Shown here: positions 22,899 through 34,813 of the stretch, one piece after another
Position numbering within the stretch: position 1 is the stretch's first letter
Layout of the letters: the number at the start of each line of letters is the position of its first letter
Assembly (NCBI GenBank): GCA_021014945.1
Contig: MU266327.1
Span: forward strand, 62,001 to 126,000
Source of the DNA: Leucogyrophana mollusca
Taxonomy: Eukaryota > Basidiomycota > Agaricomycetes > Boletales
DNA length: 64,000 nt
Direction of reading: 5' to 3'
Program-made: the position numbers and the translations under genes
The notes under the pieces: generated by a model
What the model was told of the DNA's origin: nothing
Database searches by the model: none
The model's input: only the letters and a program-made list of their open reading frames with translations

Positions 22899-25569
22899 AT
22901 GTCTAGAGAGGATTCATACGAGGAGAGCTATGACAGCTACGTTTATGGTGCTGAACAGGACCAGCCAGAGCTGGGTAGCGGGGACCTCCCCACCTATGAT
23001 GACCTTGCAGCCCACAGTGGACCGAACTCTAGGTGCGTTTACCCTCGTCACGAACAACATCTCGTGAGTTTGACTCTGAAGATGACCTGTTACACCTATA
23101 GATTTGGCCGGTGGAGAGGTTGGATTGAGAAGAGGTGAGCCTGCTCGCCGCACACCGTGCACGCGATCACGTAGGCTGTGTATGGCTAACCCGTGTTATG
23201 CGGAGACCAGAGCGGCAGAACGTTACGCAGACATATCGACTGAAGATCTCCAACGACGTCGCGAAAGGGGGTGGGGAAACGAAACTGTACGTTATCCCTG
23301 TCATTGTTTACAAGCTGTAAAATACTCAGTAAGCCGTGTAACAGACAGAAGAGACCATTCCAGTTATAAATGAACCGCGAGCTAGAGCGACATCAATGCC
23401 CCTCCGCCTGCGCATCAATGCGGACCTCCCGGCTGTTCCTACTCCAGATCCAGATCCAGACCCAGACCCCAGCTTGCTGCAACCGACGACAGGCCCTTCT
23501 CCTCTCCCCGGAGAGCTTCTTTCTCCTACTCACTTGCGCCTCCACCAATTTGGCTCGCGATTCCTTCCTCATTGTACCTCTCCTATTCGATGTCTTCTGC
23601 CATTGCAGTCCGACCGATTACTGCTGATCGGACACGACCGTGGATTGTCTGTGTTAAACATGTATCCGCAAGAGTGGGCTGAGACAGGTGGGATCATGCA
23701 AAAGGGCCCAGACGAAGCTCAGTCACGGCCCATCTGGACAGGCGAAGCGTAAGCTTTACACGCTGTCGCGATTTCGTTGCATTGAAGATATGTCCCGTAG
23801 CGTCTATCAGTTATCAATCTTGGAATATGAAGACGCCGGCGATGGCCCAGCGCAGGGTGTAGTACTTGCGCTCGTTGGTCCCGACGTGGACCCATCATCA
23901 GCCAGCCATCAAGAGTCGGTGCGCACGCTGCGGATGTATAACCTTGCTAGTCTCACCAGTCTCGCAAAATGGACCATTGCCCAACGGGTAGGCTGTTTCA
24001 GCAGCTGTTCATATAGTGGAACGTGGTTTACATAGTTCATCAGGGTACGCGTCCGTTAGACCTGCGGAGGCCGTCAGATTGGCATCCCCAGCAGACGCCG
24101 AAGAAACATCGACCAGCAAGCAGTATCACTCGAGGCCTCCGCAGTCTTATGGTCGAGTCCCCTACTCGTACCATTCCCACCCAAACATCTTTCCAGAGTT
24201 TACTACCCACCGGCGAACAGAGGGCTCGCCGGAAGTCAACTTCCGCTTCGATGGATTCTACGTGGGACGTCCTTGACGATCTGGATCTACCCCTTCGATG
24301 GGCAGCAGACTACGTGCCACTTGCTGGAGCCAACTCGCGCATGTCATCGTCATCTGTGATCTCGTACGCGCTGTGGCAAGAAGGAGGGCGCTACAACCAT
24401 CGGGCATTGCTTGCCGTGGCTACGAAGTCAAACATATATCTATACGAAACCCCAAAAGGCGAAAGAGCGTTCCATTTCGTCAAGGTATATATTTGTTTGT
24501 CTTGCTTCACGCGCTACCCGCTCATTCCCGCACTCAGGAATTTTATACACCTATACAACCACGAAGCCTCGTCTTTGTGCAACAATCCGTGCAGGATATC
24601 TTCCGCAGCCCTTCCGATGTTGGGCCTCTCCGAACGACGGGCGGATATGGGCACAACCGCGTCGCAAGCACTGAATCGTCCTTTAGCCTTTACAACCCTC
24701 GCAACTCCCTCGTGGCGCCCGTCAACGTCACATATGCCGCTCAACCCGCTATATTCGTGATCTTCGACAAGAAAGCAGGAGTTATCCGCATCGCCGATGC
24801 TGCTGTCACTGAAATCGAGATGTACGACACTGGTGGGAGTGCATCTTCCTCGTCGTCGAGCGTGCGCGACACCCTCACGGCCTCCAGTTCGAGGAGGTCA
24901 CGCATGTCAGTTGACTTTGCGGCTATGAAAGAGATGAGCAAAGGGCTGTGGGTCCTACCCTCTAAAGCGGAGCTTCCTGCCACACGGTCGTTATATCCAG
25001 GCGCTGACTCACGCAGCGTGTACTTGTTGACGCGGGGGAAACAAACACACATCGTCCCGTCCCCATTGCCAGCTTCTGTTGCCACAACTCCTCCACTGTA
25101 CACCATCACCTGGAAATCACACCCATCCAGCGTGTCCCCACGGGTGTGCAAGCCACCTCGAAGCAGCAGCTCGGAAGAACCGCCATCACCTTTCCTTCAG
25201 CTCGTTGGCATGGGTGAAGATGGCATCGAAGTGCATGAGGTCCCACTTTCACTTTTGAGCAAAGGGAAAGGAAAGGCGACAGGGACCTCCCTCTCCGAGC
25301 CAGTTTACGCTCAATCTTTCATTGGCGAGGCCGGCTACCTTGTCAGCGGAGGACATTGGCACCGTCCGCCTCATGGGCCTCCGCAGCTCAGTCGCACTCA
25401 ATCCGCGACGAGCATTGCATCGTTTGAGAGTTTGGAGACAGAGGAGATCGTCTCAAAGTTGAAGGAGGAGCAGGGGGTCTACGGATGGTGGCGGAAAGAT
25501 GTTGAGGACTGGCGGATTTTCTGGGCTGGTGGATGTCACAAGGAGCTGTCGACCTCTCAAGACGACTGA
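22899..25569 (+). CDS. CNH-like (citron homology) beta-propeller protein
   Basis: Seven exons: 22899-23032, 23102-23134, 23211-23286, 23354-23748, 23801-23987, 24044-24484 and 24538-25569, giving 765 residues. The N-terminus is acidic and Tyr-rich (EDSYEESYDSYVYG). After a Pro/Asp repeat come LLLIGHDRGLSVLNMYPQ, RALLAVATKSNIYLYE, EFYTPIQPRSLVFVQQSVQD and IFVIFDKKAGVIRIADAA. These beta-rich stretches are spaced like blades of the CNH propeller found in Rho1 GEFs and TOR/Ste20-type regulators. There is no DH, PH or kinase domain, so it is a stand-alone CNH-type scaffold at best. The assignment rests on pattern only. The tail is Ser-rich and ends with WWRKDVEDWRIFWAGG. Confidence 0.72.
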
Positions 25570-25894
25570 ACGCAAAGCATGCTTCACGGACACGAGCACG
25601 CCTAAGACATTTTGTATACATATAATCACAAATCTCTGAAGCTACTTACCTGACCCCAACAGAGGCCTAGTGAAGCGTGTTACGCTTGCTAGACTCATAT
25701 GTAGTACTAGAAATGCCGCGCAGTCCAGCAAATAATTATACATGCAGAAATACTGTATGTATGGGAGTCCAATGGGATGAGTGACAGATGCAAAACATAA
25801 GTGAGAGCGATGATGCGTGCTAGCGAGGTCTATGTACAAGGTCATAGCGGTCAGTGCAGTCATCACAAAATTGAACAAAATCCAAGACACCACA

Positions 25895-28800
25895 TCACGA
25901 TCCAGGTCCTCTTAGAACAACAAACGACTTCCGCCGTTCTTTCGGTGTTGGCGACGAAGGACCAGCTTCAGCGCCCACCTGCGTTGGCTCCTGATCAGCC
26001 TGAGACGCTGGCGACCCCTGCGGTTTCCGATCCCGAATCACGACAAACGACTTCCCCTTTCCCGTGTCTTTCTTCTCTGGGGTGCTCGCGTCCTCAGCTC
26101 CTGCCCCACCATCACCAGTGGCGTCTTGGCCCTCGAGGACATCCCCCTCACTATGTCTCCTGTTCCTCCGGAAATCAAACCAGTATTTCTTCTTCGGCTG
26201 CCCATCTCCACCATCACTCTTCCTCTCGGTTCCACCGCTCTGCGTTCTCCCACCTTGGTCACGCAAAAACACGGGCCGGCTCCCTTCAGCCCGAGTGTCG
26301 TCAACGATGACAGCGGTTTGACTCTTAGTCCGCATGTGCGGCATCATTGCTCCAGGCGGTAAACTCGAGTGAGCGAGCGCAGGAAGGCGCGCGACATTTG
26401 CCATACTCGCGGTAGGTGTCTGGACTTCCTCCTCCTCAAATCGGGGTACACTTCCTGCCGTCACTTTCCGCTCGACGCTCGGGAATGTCAGCGTCGATCC
26501 TGCACCGCCCGTGACGCCGCCAGCAATGGCGTACGGGCTGTCGAAATGTGCTCGGCCGCCCCCAACGCGCGAGAACCCAGAAGTCGGTGCAGGCGGTGTA
26601 GGAGGGTTGGACTCCACCGAGGGCCTCGAGTCCGCTCTTTCGTATTTCGGACGCACTCCCGGGCCAGGGAATGGCTGCCAAGCGCCCATGATATACCCTC
26701 CTTCGTCATCGCTGTCCATATCTTCTCTATACGGTCTCAATGCATGCTCAGGACGCAGGACGCTCGGAGGACCCGAATGATTCGAACTGCCCGAGCCCTT
26801 TTTGTGCTGCGCAAAGGACGCGTTAGGCGGTGCATACGATGAAGAGTCCCTTGCGTTCGTGGTTGCACCAGAGAAAGAGTCCCGGTTCACGCTGAGATGT
26901 GATGCGGACGGATGGTGTACCTCTGTGGCTCGGTATCTTCTGCGTTCACGCCCATTCCGTTTCCGAGAGAGCAGGCCGCACGCGCCGACAAGTCCGGTGT
27001 CAACTGGTCTCCTTGACTTGTCAAAGCCCACAGGACCAATGATCCGGACGAAGGCTTCAACAACTTTGATAAGAAGCATGAGGAAGAATGCGAGGTAGAC
27101 CAGGCAGAGCACAATCAGAATTCCATAGGCGACCCAGCCTCCGGCTCCAGCACCAATTGATATCTACACAGAAGCCGTTTAGTTCGGCGGTGATCTTGCA
27201 AAACGAGGCATAACACATACCGTAGGTGTGAGTATGACAACCAATACCGCCACCACGATCCTTGCCACGCAACCCAGGAAGCTCGCCAAGCCCATACCAG
27301 CGCCAGCTCCCCAAGGTAGCCAGATGCTCGTGACCAGCGCGCTAATGACCTCCACTATCAATATGACGATGGCTTGAGCTGTTCCGCTCTTTTGGCCAGC
27401 GCCAATGGCAATGCCGAGGGTGAGGTTCGACACAAAGAGGAGAGACGAAAACAACTGAGATTGTGGGCGATATTGGTTGTACAGCGGCCCAAGCGCCAGA
27501 AGCGTACGTGTTTCGTCGTAGAGTTTCGCTGTCGGGGTGCGTGCAAGGCGAATCACAAGCAGTGCAGGGAACAAGACGGAGAAAAGCACAAAGGAGATTC
27601 CAGCAAGAGCCATGGACGAGCGAGACGCACCAGCAATGGTGAGTTCATATGAGGAGAAGATCGTCACAGGTAGGTGAAAAAGAATAAGAACACGAACAAG
27701 GTTACCCGCAAGGACGCTCGTGTGAAAGCTCGATACGTCTGGGCGCATCCAACGACGTCGGGGGGTGTATAGGTGGTCGTCTGCGCTGGCATCGAGAATG
27801 TCTTTGCTACCGCCAGACAACCGTGATTTAGTAGCGGCGGGGAGTGGAGATGCGGGACTGCGGGAGCACGCCCAATCCACAAGCCAGATCAAAAGCGAGA
27901 GGACGATAGTGCCAGCTAATATCGCTAGGAACAATGCGAGACATATCGCAAAAAGCTCTGTAGGGCGCACACCGACGCTCCATGCAAAAGATTCGATGCC
28001 TGCTGGTGTGCCTGACGGGAGGGAGAAAAGGGTGTTCGGGGCGGTGGGGTCGATGTAAATTGGGGAAGTGGGGTCGGCGAGCTGATCGGCAAAATTTGAC
28101 GGTGGGCTATATGGCTGTGAATCGAGTGGGTTCCAGTGTGGCGCGGAAGGTGTGAGTGTAATGTCTGTTGAAGGTCAGGTGATGTGTGAGATAAATTTCA
28201 AAAGTACATACTGTATGTCAAAGTAGCCCACGAAGCTTGCGAGAGTAGAGGGTCTGGGGAGCGATTAGTCGTCGAACATCCAGATACACCATGCACCTAC
28301 ATATGAAATTTGGCCACTGTACTGCAACCATCGACAGGGCAGCACACCACTGCGTGTGAAATACGACGTCTCGCAGCGACGGCGAACCTGCAAATGGTCA
28401 GAGACATAAGATAAACTTGGGGGCCACTCACAAAATCTCATCAGTGCGGGTGATGTTGCTAGTCGCTCACCGCTGATGGCGCTTGCGAGAATGAACCCGG
28501 CGCTTTCAAAGCGGTGCCATATGCCCGGACCAGGTCTACTGATTCCGCGACCCCACGCAGAGACGACGCGAGCGATACCGACTATTAGCCAGTACGCAAT
28601 GGCGAGACCTATAGTAGCCCAGAAGATGATTCTAGCTCTCCCATAAGGGGAGTTGAGAGGACCGGGGTGAAGCGGGGTGGTAGATATTTGGAGGCACAGT
28701 ATCTCGTTTGACTCCGGGTCTACTGCACGAAGTTCTGTGTTCATGGTGGTGAGGGAGTTCTTTGTGTTGAAGGGAATGGATGCATTGAGCGCAAATGGGC

Positions 28801-29249
28801 CCGCAGGGAGGGGGCAATAATTGGTCGCGCCCGCCGCAAGAGTTGGGAGGGGTGAGGGTGGACGAATGTAAAGACATAGTCCCGAGTTGTTGGTGAAAGT
28901 GTTGAATGTGAGGGTTGTAGCCTCGACGAAGAGGGTTGCTGAATAGAAATATTATCAGGCAAAAGGTGGTGAGAAGGATAAGATGGTATGTACCAAGACT
29001 GTTTCCGTTTGTTTCGTTTATTAGCTGGGCCGACTGACCGAGTACAGTAATGTTGAGGGTCTGATAGTTTATTATCTGTGCGTACACGGTGTCAACTGTA
29101 AGCTTCCGGACGTCGTTTCCCGAGAAACAGTCGTGGAATGGCAATGTAGCCGGCTGAGCAACCGCAGAAAGAGATAAAGACAGTGCAAGCAAAAGCCTTG
29201 AGACCGACGACACTGACCCCGCTGCCATTGACCTCTTCGCCATTGTCAT
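25895..29249 (-). CDS. TRP-like membrane protein with ML-like ectodomain (fungal Flc/Pkd2 relative)
   Basis: Six exons on the minus strand: 28994-29249, 28432-28938, 28301-28387, 28212-28253, 27221-28164 and 25895-27163, giving 1034 residues. A signal peptide is followed by an ML-like domain with paired cysteines (FHDCFSGNDVRKL, LNITVLG, LCLYIRPPSP). Several transmembrane helices follow, with family-like segments WHRFESAGFILASAISG, VFHTQWCAALSMVAVQWPNF, and later ELFAICLALFLAILAGTIV through IGAGAGGWVAYGILIVLCLV. The last ~380 residues are a Ser/Pro-rich cytoplasmic tail. Relatives (S. cerevisiae Flc1-3, S. pombe Pkd2) act in FAD or calcium transport and cell-wall homeostasis at the ER or plasma membrane. 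Several introns are only 44-47 nt. Which substrate or ion applies here is unknown. Confidence 0.85.
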
Positions 29250-30690
29250 TGTCTTGGACAGCGAATTCCGAATGTCGAGGCCTTCACTAGCAGGACATCA
29301 ACACGGGCAGTGTACACACGACCCTCGTATTCCATCACACACTCCCTTTTACCACGCCACACTCCGTAGGCCGATAAACCAGTGTTCACTACTAGTAGCA
29401 AATCGGAGCAAACCTTCCGTATATTGAAACATATCGACTATCATATGTTCACGAGGCCAGCTACTGCTAGCTGCAACCCGCCATTATAACAATCCATTGT
29501 AGGCCAGCAATTCCTGCTCTTCGCGCGGGATCAATATCAACACTGATGGCTCTGTGATCCCGTCAGCTGCAAATGTACCCGCTGTCAACTCAATCTTCGT
29601 ACGCGTAGCGCTGGCAAGGTTTCAAAGTTACATTTTGTACTTGTTCTTTACATGCACTTGACATGTGTTGGCAGCACTGCAAGGGTCTTCCTCTGATATA
29701 GCACCATCTGCAGCCTACAGTTTCTTCTCGCCTCCCACTCGGTGGAACTGAATTCGCAGCTACAGGCATAGTAACTGGCCGTGCCACATTAGGCCACATT
29801 TCGTTTGGGTTGCGACTGGCCTCATATATTGAGAGCCCTGTTGGATTTTCGCCGTCACAGTGAATTCGAATAAGCAGGGAACCCCTTGCAAACGTGCAAT
29901 GGTCCCCCGAACCTAAGTAAGCACTGTACAAATTTCATGTTATCTATTTGATATCTGTCAGTAGCCGAGGCATGTCGAGTCGGCGAGTGCGCAGGACCGC
30001 AACGACCGACGTCCGAATATTCTGACAAGCCCTTGCACCCTCTTGCACCATATCCCTGCTGGACTTTTCCAGAGTCAGTTCAAGACTTTCCGATCAATGC
30101 GTTTTTTATGTGCAGAGGGAGTACCTGCGGGGGTTCGTCACGCTCTCCCTCCCGTTCGGACCTCATAGACTCGAACTCCGTCGACGTAATGCAAGCGACC
30201 ATTCGACAATACGCGCCTATCCTACCGTTGACACCGAGTATGCTGAGGCGGGGCACCATCCTGGCAGTTTGCCGATGCTGCCGGCAGTAACTTTAAACCT
30301 AGGTTCTGACCGCAGACACCACCGGCTGGGGTGACACTTGTCGCCCGTGACTTACTGGGCCCGCGATCATGCTGAGCTCTATGTCGTTACTTCTATCTAA
30401 CAGAAGACCACATCGGAGCGGTGTTTTGCCGGTCGTGAAAAATATAGGTTATTCGAGCGCCCGAAGGTCGATAAATGAACGTTGCCAGGGGCATACTACC
30501 TCGTATAAAGTATCGCTTTGGTATTTGCGTCAGTGTCCGAGCACAACCGATTTTGCGGAATGAAACAGGGGCGACATATTAGGGTACTCTGCCTTTGACG
30601 GTGCGGAGGGTATCCTACCGCTTCTACCGGCAGGCATCACCTTATAACAGCACCAGTCTGCTCACCTTCCGCTCCCTACTAACCAGCACG
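29250..30690. other. 1.4-kb intergenic region, no gene seen
   Basis: Divergent promoter space between the TRP-like gene and the terpene-cyclase-like gene. Short open frames on both strands (for example minus 29590-29931) have no recognisable content. No clear TATA box precedes 30691; CTTATAAC about 55 bp upstream is a weak candidate. Confidence 0.45.
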
Positions 30691-32342
30691 ATGGCAAGTT
30701 CAGATTCAGGCTACACATCCCTAGTCGTCGACATCGGGGACGTTCTCTTTACGTGGTCTCCTCATACCAAGACCTCGCTATCTCCAAAGGTCCTTAAGCT
30801 GATCATGTCATCACCAACATGGTTTGATTACGAGCGTGGGCGTGTATCCCAGGAAGAATGCTATGATACGCTTGCAAGGGATCATCATCTCGAGGTCCTA
30901 GACATCCGCGAGGCTTTCGCCCAAGCCCGCACCTCACTCCGTCCCAATACTGAGCTGATATCGCTCATCCGTGATCTCAAAGCCCAATCTAACGGTCGCC
31001 TCCGCGTGTACGCTATGTCGAACATATCTCTTCCAGACTATCACTTTCTCCTCGCACATCCGTCTTTCCAGTGGGCCGTCTTCGATCGCATATTTGCTTC
31101 GGCCGAAGCTGGGGAACGGAAGCCCAATTTCGCATTTTACGAGCATGTGTTAAAGGAGACTGGAATGGTTGCGGAACAGGCGATCTTTGTGGATGATAAA
31201 CTGGAGAATGTAATCTCGGCGCGCTCGTTTGGATTCCATGGCATCGTGTATGACGATTGCGAGAAGGTCATGCGCACCCTGCGGAACTTATTGGAGGACC
31301 CAGCCCAGAGAGGGCAAAATTTTCTGACCTCAAACGCGAAGCAGTTGCATTCGGTGTACGCCAACGGGCTGGAATTACGAGAAAACTTTTCCCAGCTGCT
31401 CATATTAGAGGCCACGAAGAACTTGTGAGTAGTGCTCGTTTATTCCCGCGATTATCCCCTCAAGTTTCAATGGTTGGTGGCATTTAGTGACTTGATAAGT
31501 TTGAAGGGCGCTGATTTGGAATTGCCTCGCACCTGGAACTTCTTCCAAGGTGGGGTGTTTGTTGCCGGTCCGATTGTCCTTCAATGCTGAAAAGAGACCC
31601 GCAGATAAACCAATGTTTACCACAGATACCTACCCGTTCGACGTCGACACCACGTCGTTAGCCCTATCCATACTGCCATATGACCACAACACCGTCTCCT
31701 CAGTCATGGATGAAATGATCGGTTACATCAACGCAGACGGCATTATCCAGGTGGGAGCTCAAAACCACATCTGCACAATACGGCCGACTGACATTTTCTA
31801 CCTTCATTTCGCAGACTTACTTCGATCACACCCGCCCGCGGATCGACCCCGTCGTGTGCGTAAACGCCCTAATGCTATTCTACACGTTCGGCCGGGCTTC
31901 CGAGCTGCAACAAACCCTGCAATGGGTTCACAGACTACTCCTCCATCGCGCATACCTCGACGGCACGCGCTACTACACCGCCCCGGAGAGCTTCCTCTTC
32001 TTCCTCGCGCGCCTCCTAGAGCGCGCACAGGACCCCGAGCTCGACGCGCTCCTCAAGCCGCTCTTGCGGAAGCGTATACAGGAGCAGATCGGCAAGAATG
32101 GTGATTCAGTGGCGCTTGCGATGCGTGTTTTGGCGTGTGTAGCGATGGGTCTGCAGGAGGAAGTGGAAGTGGATATGCGATCCCTGTTGGGGATGCAGTG
32201 TGAAGATGGGGGTTGGGAAGCGGGGTGGGTGTATAGACAGGGATCCACGGGAATCAAGATTGGGAACCGTGGGCTTGCGACTGCGCTCGCGGTTAAAGCA
32301 GTCGTGCTGATGCGTGGGTCGAGGTGGAATGCAAGATTATAG
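30691..32342 (+). CDS. HAD-like terpene cyclase (HAD domain fused to a class II cyclase-like domain)
   Basis: Exons 30691-31424, 31488-31549, 31605-31750 and 31815-32342 give 489 residues. Residues 11-200 form a HAD hydrolase domain: motif I VVDIGDVL (Asp14), motif II AMSN (Ser110), motif III GERKP (Lys144), motif IV FVDDK (Asp168/169). The second Asp of motif I is Gly16. The C-terminal half has PFDVDTTSLAL with DVDTT at 278-282, a version of the class II cyclase DxDD acid, and QCEDGGW at 442-448, a QW-type motif, within helical repeats. This architecture is that of AstC-type fungal sesquiterpene cyclases, which protonate farnesyl diphosphate to drimane or albicanyl skeletons. Loss of the second HAD Asp suggests weak phosphatase activity. 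The ATG chosen is the first before the HAD strand. A P450 gene converges 227 bp away. Confidence 0.88.
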
Positions 32343-32569
32343 GCACCGTGACGACATCGACGTTCTGTGACGGGCTTCCGTCTGATGGTCGCTGCACGTC
32401 ACCGTCAAAATTTGGTTTAACGAGGGGAAGAGGATAAAGTGGTACAGGTTCATTGGTATTGTACAAGCTCCGGGACCGGGAGGGCCATAATAATATTTTA
32501 TTCACCGTTGCTATACGATCAGAGACGTCCCGAGAAAAGCAGTCTTCCCGTTAACGTAGTTCGGGACGA

Positions 32570-34736
32570 TCAAGCACTCGAGTGGATCAACTGGACCAAT
32601 TTATCCGAGTCCAAAAAGGCTGCTCTGGGGACAATGCGTAACGGGTACGGATTAGGACGGCTGAGTGAATAGTAAGTATGAAGGGTCACAGCTCCAAGAG
32701 TATCAGCGCAACTCACCGAGTGATACCGTGAGTGAATGTTGGTGTAAAAGGTATATCATTCCCCTGGGAGTCCTTGGCTATCCTGAACTCGAAAGTCGCG
32801 AGCAATAATGCAATAGCGGCCCAGATTGATGTGTCGGCCAGATGGCGACCCGGACCTGGTGGGTTCGTCAGGCATGAGCACTACAGAAGCATGTACGAAA
32901 GACTCACAAATTCGCCGGCCAAATCCGAAGATAAAATCCGGTGGCTGAGCGTCATTGAGTTGACCATCTGAATTGAGCCACCTATCAGGCTTGAACTCTG
33001 ATGCATCAGGATATACAGTCTCGTCGCGTGACATCGCCCTTTCCCAGGTAAGTTAGGGAAGAAATGGATCAGGGTCTTTGTACTTACCACGTATTGAGTA
33101 TCACAGTTGCAGCTGCGGGCGTACGTATGATCAAGGGCCCGAATCGACATGGCAAAGGAAGGTTCGCACCTTTGGGGATGAAGTGCCCTTCGTAAACGTC
33201 ACTGCTGCTCGTCGCATGTGGAACACCTGTTTATACTCAACCCATCAGCCAGGAAACGACGAGCGGCGCCGTCGTTATTACCCATTGGCGCAACAGGCTG
33301 CCATCTGATGGTTTCGCGTATGATCGCATCGATGTATGGCAAGGATGGCCTGTCATCAAAGTTAGGGAGACGATCTGGTCCAACGACCACATCGATTTCT
33401 GCGCGTGCTCGTTCTTGAACGTCGGGGTGAAGGACCATAGCGAGTATAAAGATAAGCAGTGTCGAACTTGTCTGTGTATGTCTTTGTTAATTTCCGTTTT
33501 CAATCTACAGCAGATCTGCTTTTCTGCCACTTACAGTCTCAGACGCCCCTGATTGTTAGGCAATTTTCGAATAGTTTGTCTAGACGATGTTTGTTGCTAC
33601 TCACCAGCAAGGGCAGTCGATGAAACCTGTTTGATGGCTCTCTCAAACTTATCTACGGTGTTGTGATCTTCGTGTTTCATTTTCTCCAAAAGGTCCGAAA
33701 CCAGGGACGGCGACGCTGTGCCAGATGCCTGCCACTGCGTCAGGGTAATCCCCCGGGCTTTATCACTGGAAAGTTTCGCACCAAACTCTTCTGCACATAC
33801 TGGTAGGGCGTTTCAACCATCTCATTGATAGACTTGCAGGAGAGCACGGCGTCGCGTTTAATGGTGGCTCCAGGAAACCAAACAGGCAGTTTCATCACTG
33901 GCGCGTCTTAGCTAGAACTTGGTGGAAAGGGACAATGCAGAACTCACGAAATGGGAATGCGCTTAAGAGGGCAGCCCTTTCGGGCATCATGGCCTTGATG
34001 CCAAGCAAGAGAGCCCTGTTCACAATCTCCACGAAAGGATCATCCCGAGGCAAGGTTTGATAGTCGTACACAGCTGACATGGCGATAGATGTGGTGTATG
34101 TTTCACAGTGAGCGACATAGAGCTCTGGACTCTCCAGGAGGTTGTTTAGAAGTTGATGTGCTTTACTAAGCTGCATTGGGCGAAAGCTTCGACCTGCCTC
34201 TGGGCGGAAGGTTTGATGGAAGAGCTTTCGACAAAATCGCCATTCATCTCCATAGGGAGTGAACGCAAAATCAAACGACCACCCAAACCTGTTGAAGAGA
34301 TGTCTGATCAGTCATAAAGCACAACTCCCCGTCGCACTGCATCACTCACGGCTCAACCGTAGCGATGAATGGACGGTCAGAATATATGTGTGAGCGCTGT
34401 TCCAGTAACTCTTTCGCAACCTTCTCAGAATTGATGATGATGACATCGTTGTTGAAGAAGCGAGCATAGACTAGTTTACCTTCAGAAGAGCGCATGAGAC
34501 GGCGAATATAGCGAAAAAAACGACCACTGACCATAAAGTGCCTCCCATTCAGTGTATGTGTTCCATGGTTCCCTCGAGTCTAAAGAAAGCACGTTTCCTA
34601 TTACAGGGAGTGGTGTGGGGCCTGGGGGTAAGGAATGCCCTGTTGGGATTTTCCTTCTTTTCGCGCAAAGAAGGGCGACGGCAGCTAAAGATATGGGCAA
34701 AAAGAGGGCGAGGGAGGTGTTAACAGATTGAGTCAT
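32570..34736 (-). CDS. Cytochrome P450 monooxygenase, complete, 12 exons
   Basis: Exons 34532-34736, 34350-34479, 33948-34288, 33782-33897, 33605-33734, 33535-33548, 33282-33471, 33170-33226, 33088-33112, 32908-33038, 32717-32855 and 32570-32660 give 522 residues; all junction phases agree. An N-terminal membrane anchor precedes PPGPTPLPVIGN. The I-helix oxygen-binding motif is AGASETTSS, the K-helix ExxR is IIRETIRWQP, the PERF-type motif is FKPDRW, and the haem loop is FGFGRRICPGRHLAD with its Cys intact; that codon is split by an intron. A 14-nt exon encodes GASET of the I-helix. It is an Agaricomycete class II P450 of the ER, using NADPH-P450 reductase. Convergent position next to the terpene cyclase suggests it oxidises that enzyme's product; this is inference. 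Confidence 0.95.
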
Positions 34737-34805
34737 TGTAGTGGGTGTGAATGAGTACGGTTTCAAAGATGCCAGCTTGCTTTAAGATGTTTCGATCCCC
34801 AAGTC

Positions 34806-34813
34806 TATTTATA
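34806..34813 (-). promoter_or_regulatory. TATA box of the P450 gene
   Basis: On the minus strand TATAAATA lies 70-77 bp upstream of the ATG at 34736, a good position for a fungal core promoter. Confidence 0.5.

Noticed and set aside
25801..26842. Plus-strand open frames opposite the TRP-like gene tail
   Set aside because: Antisense shadow of a long GC-rich Ser/Pro coding exon.
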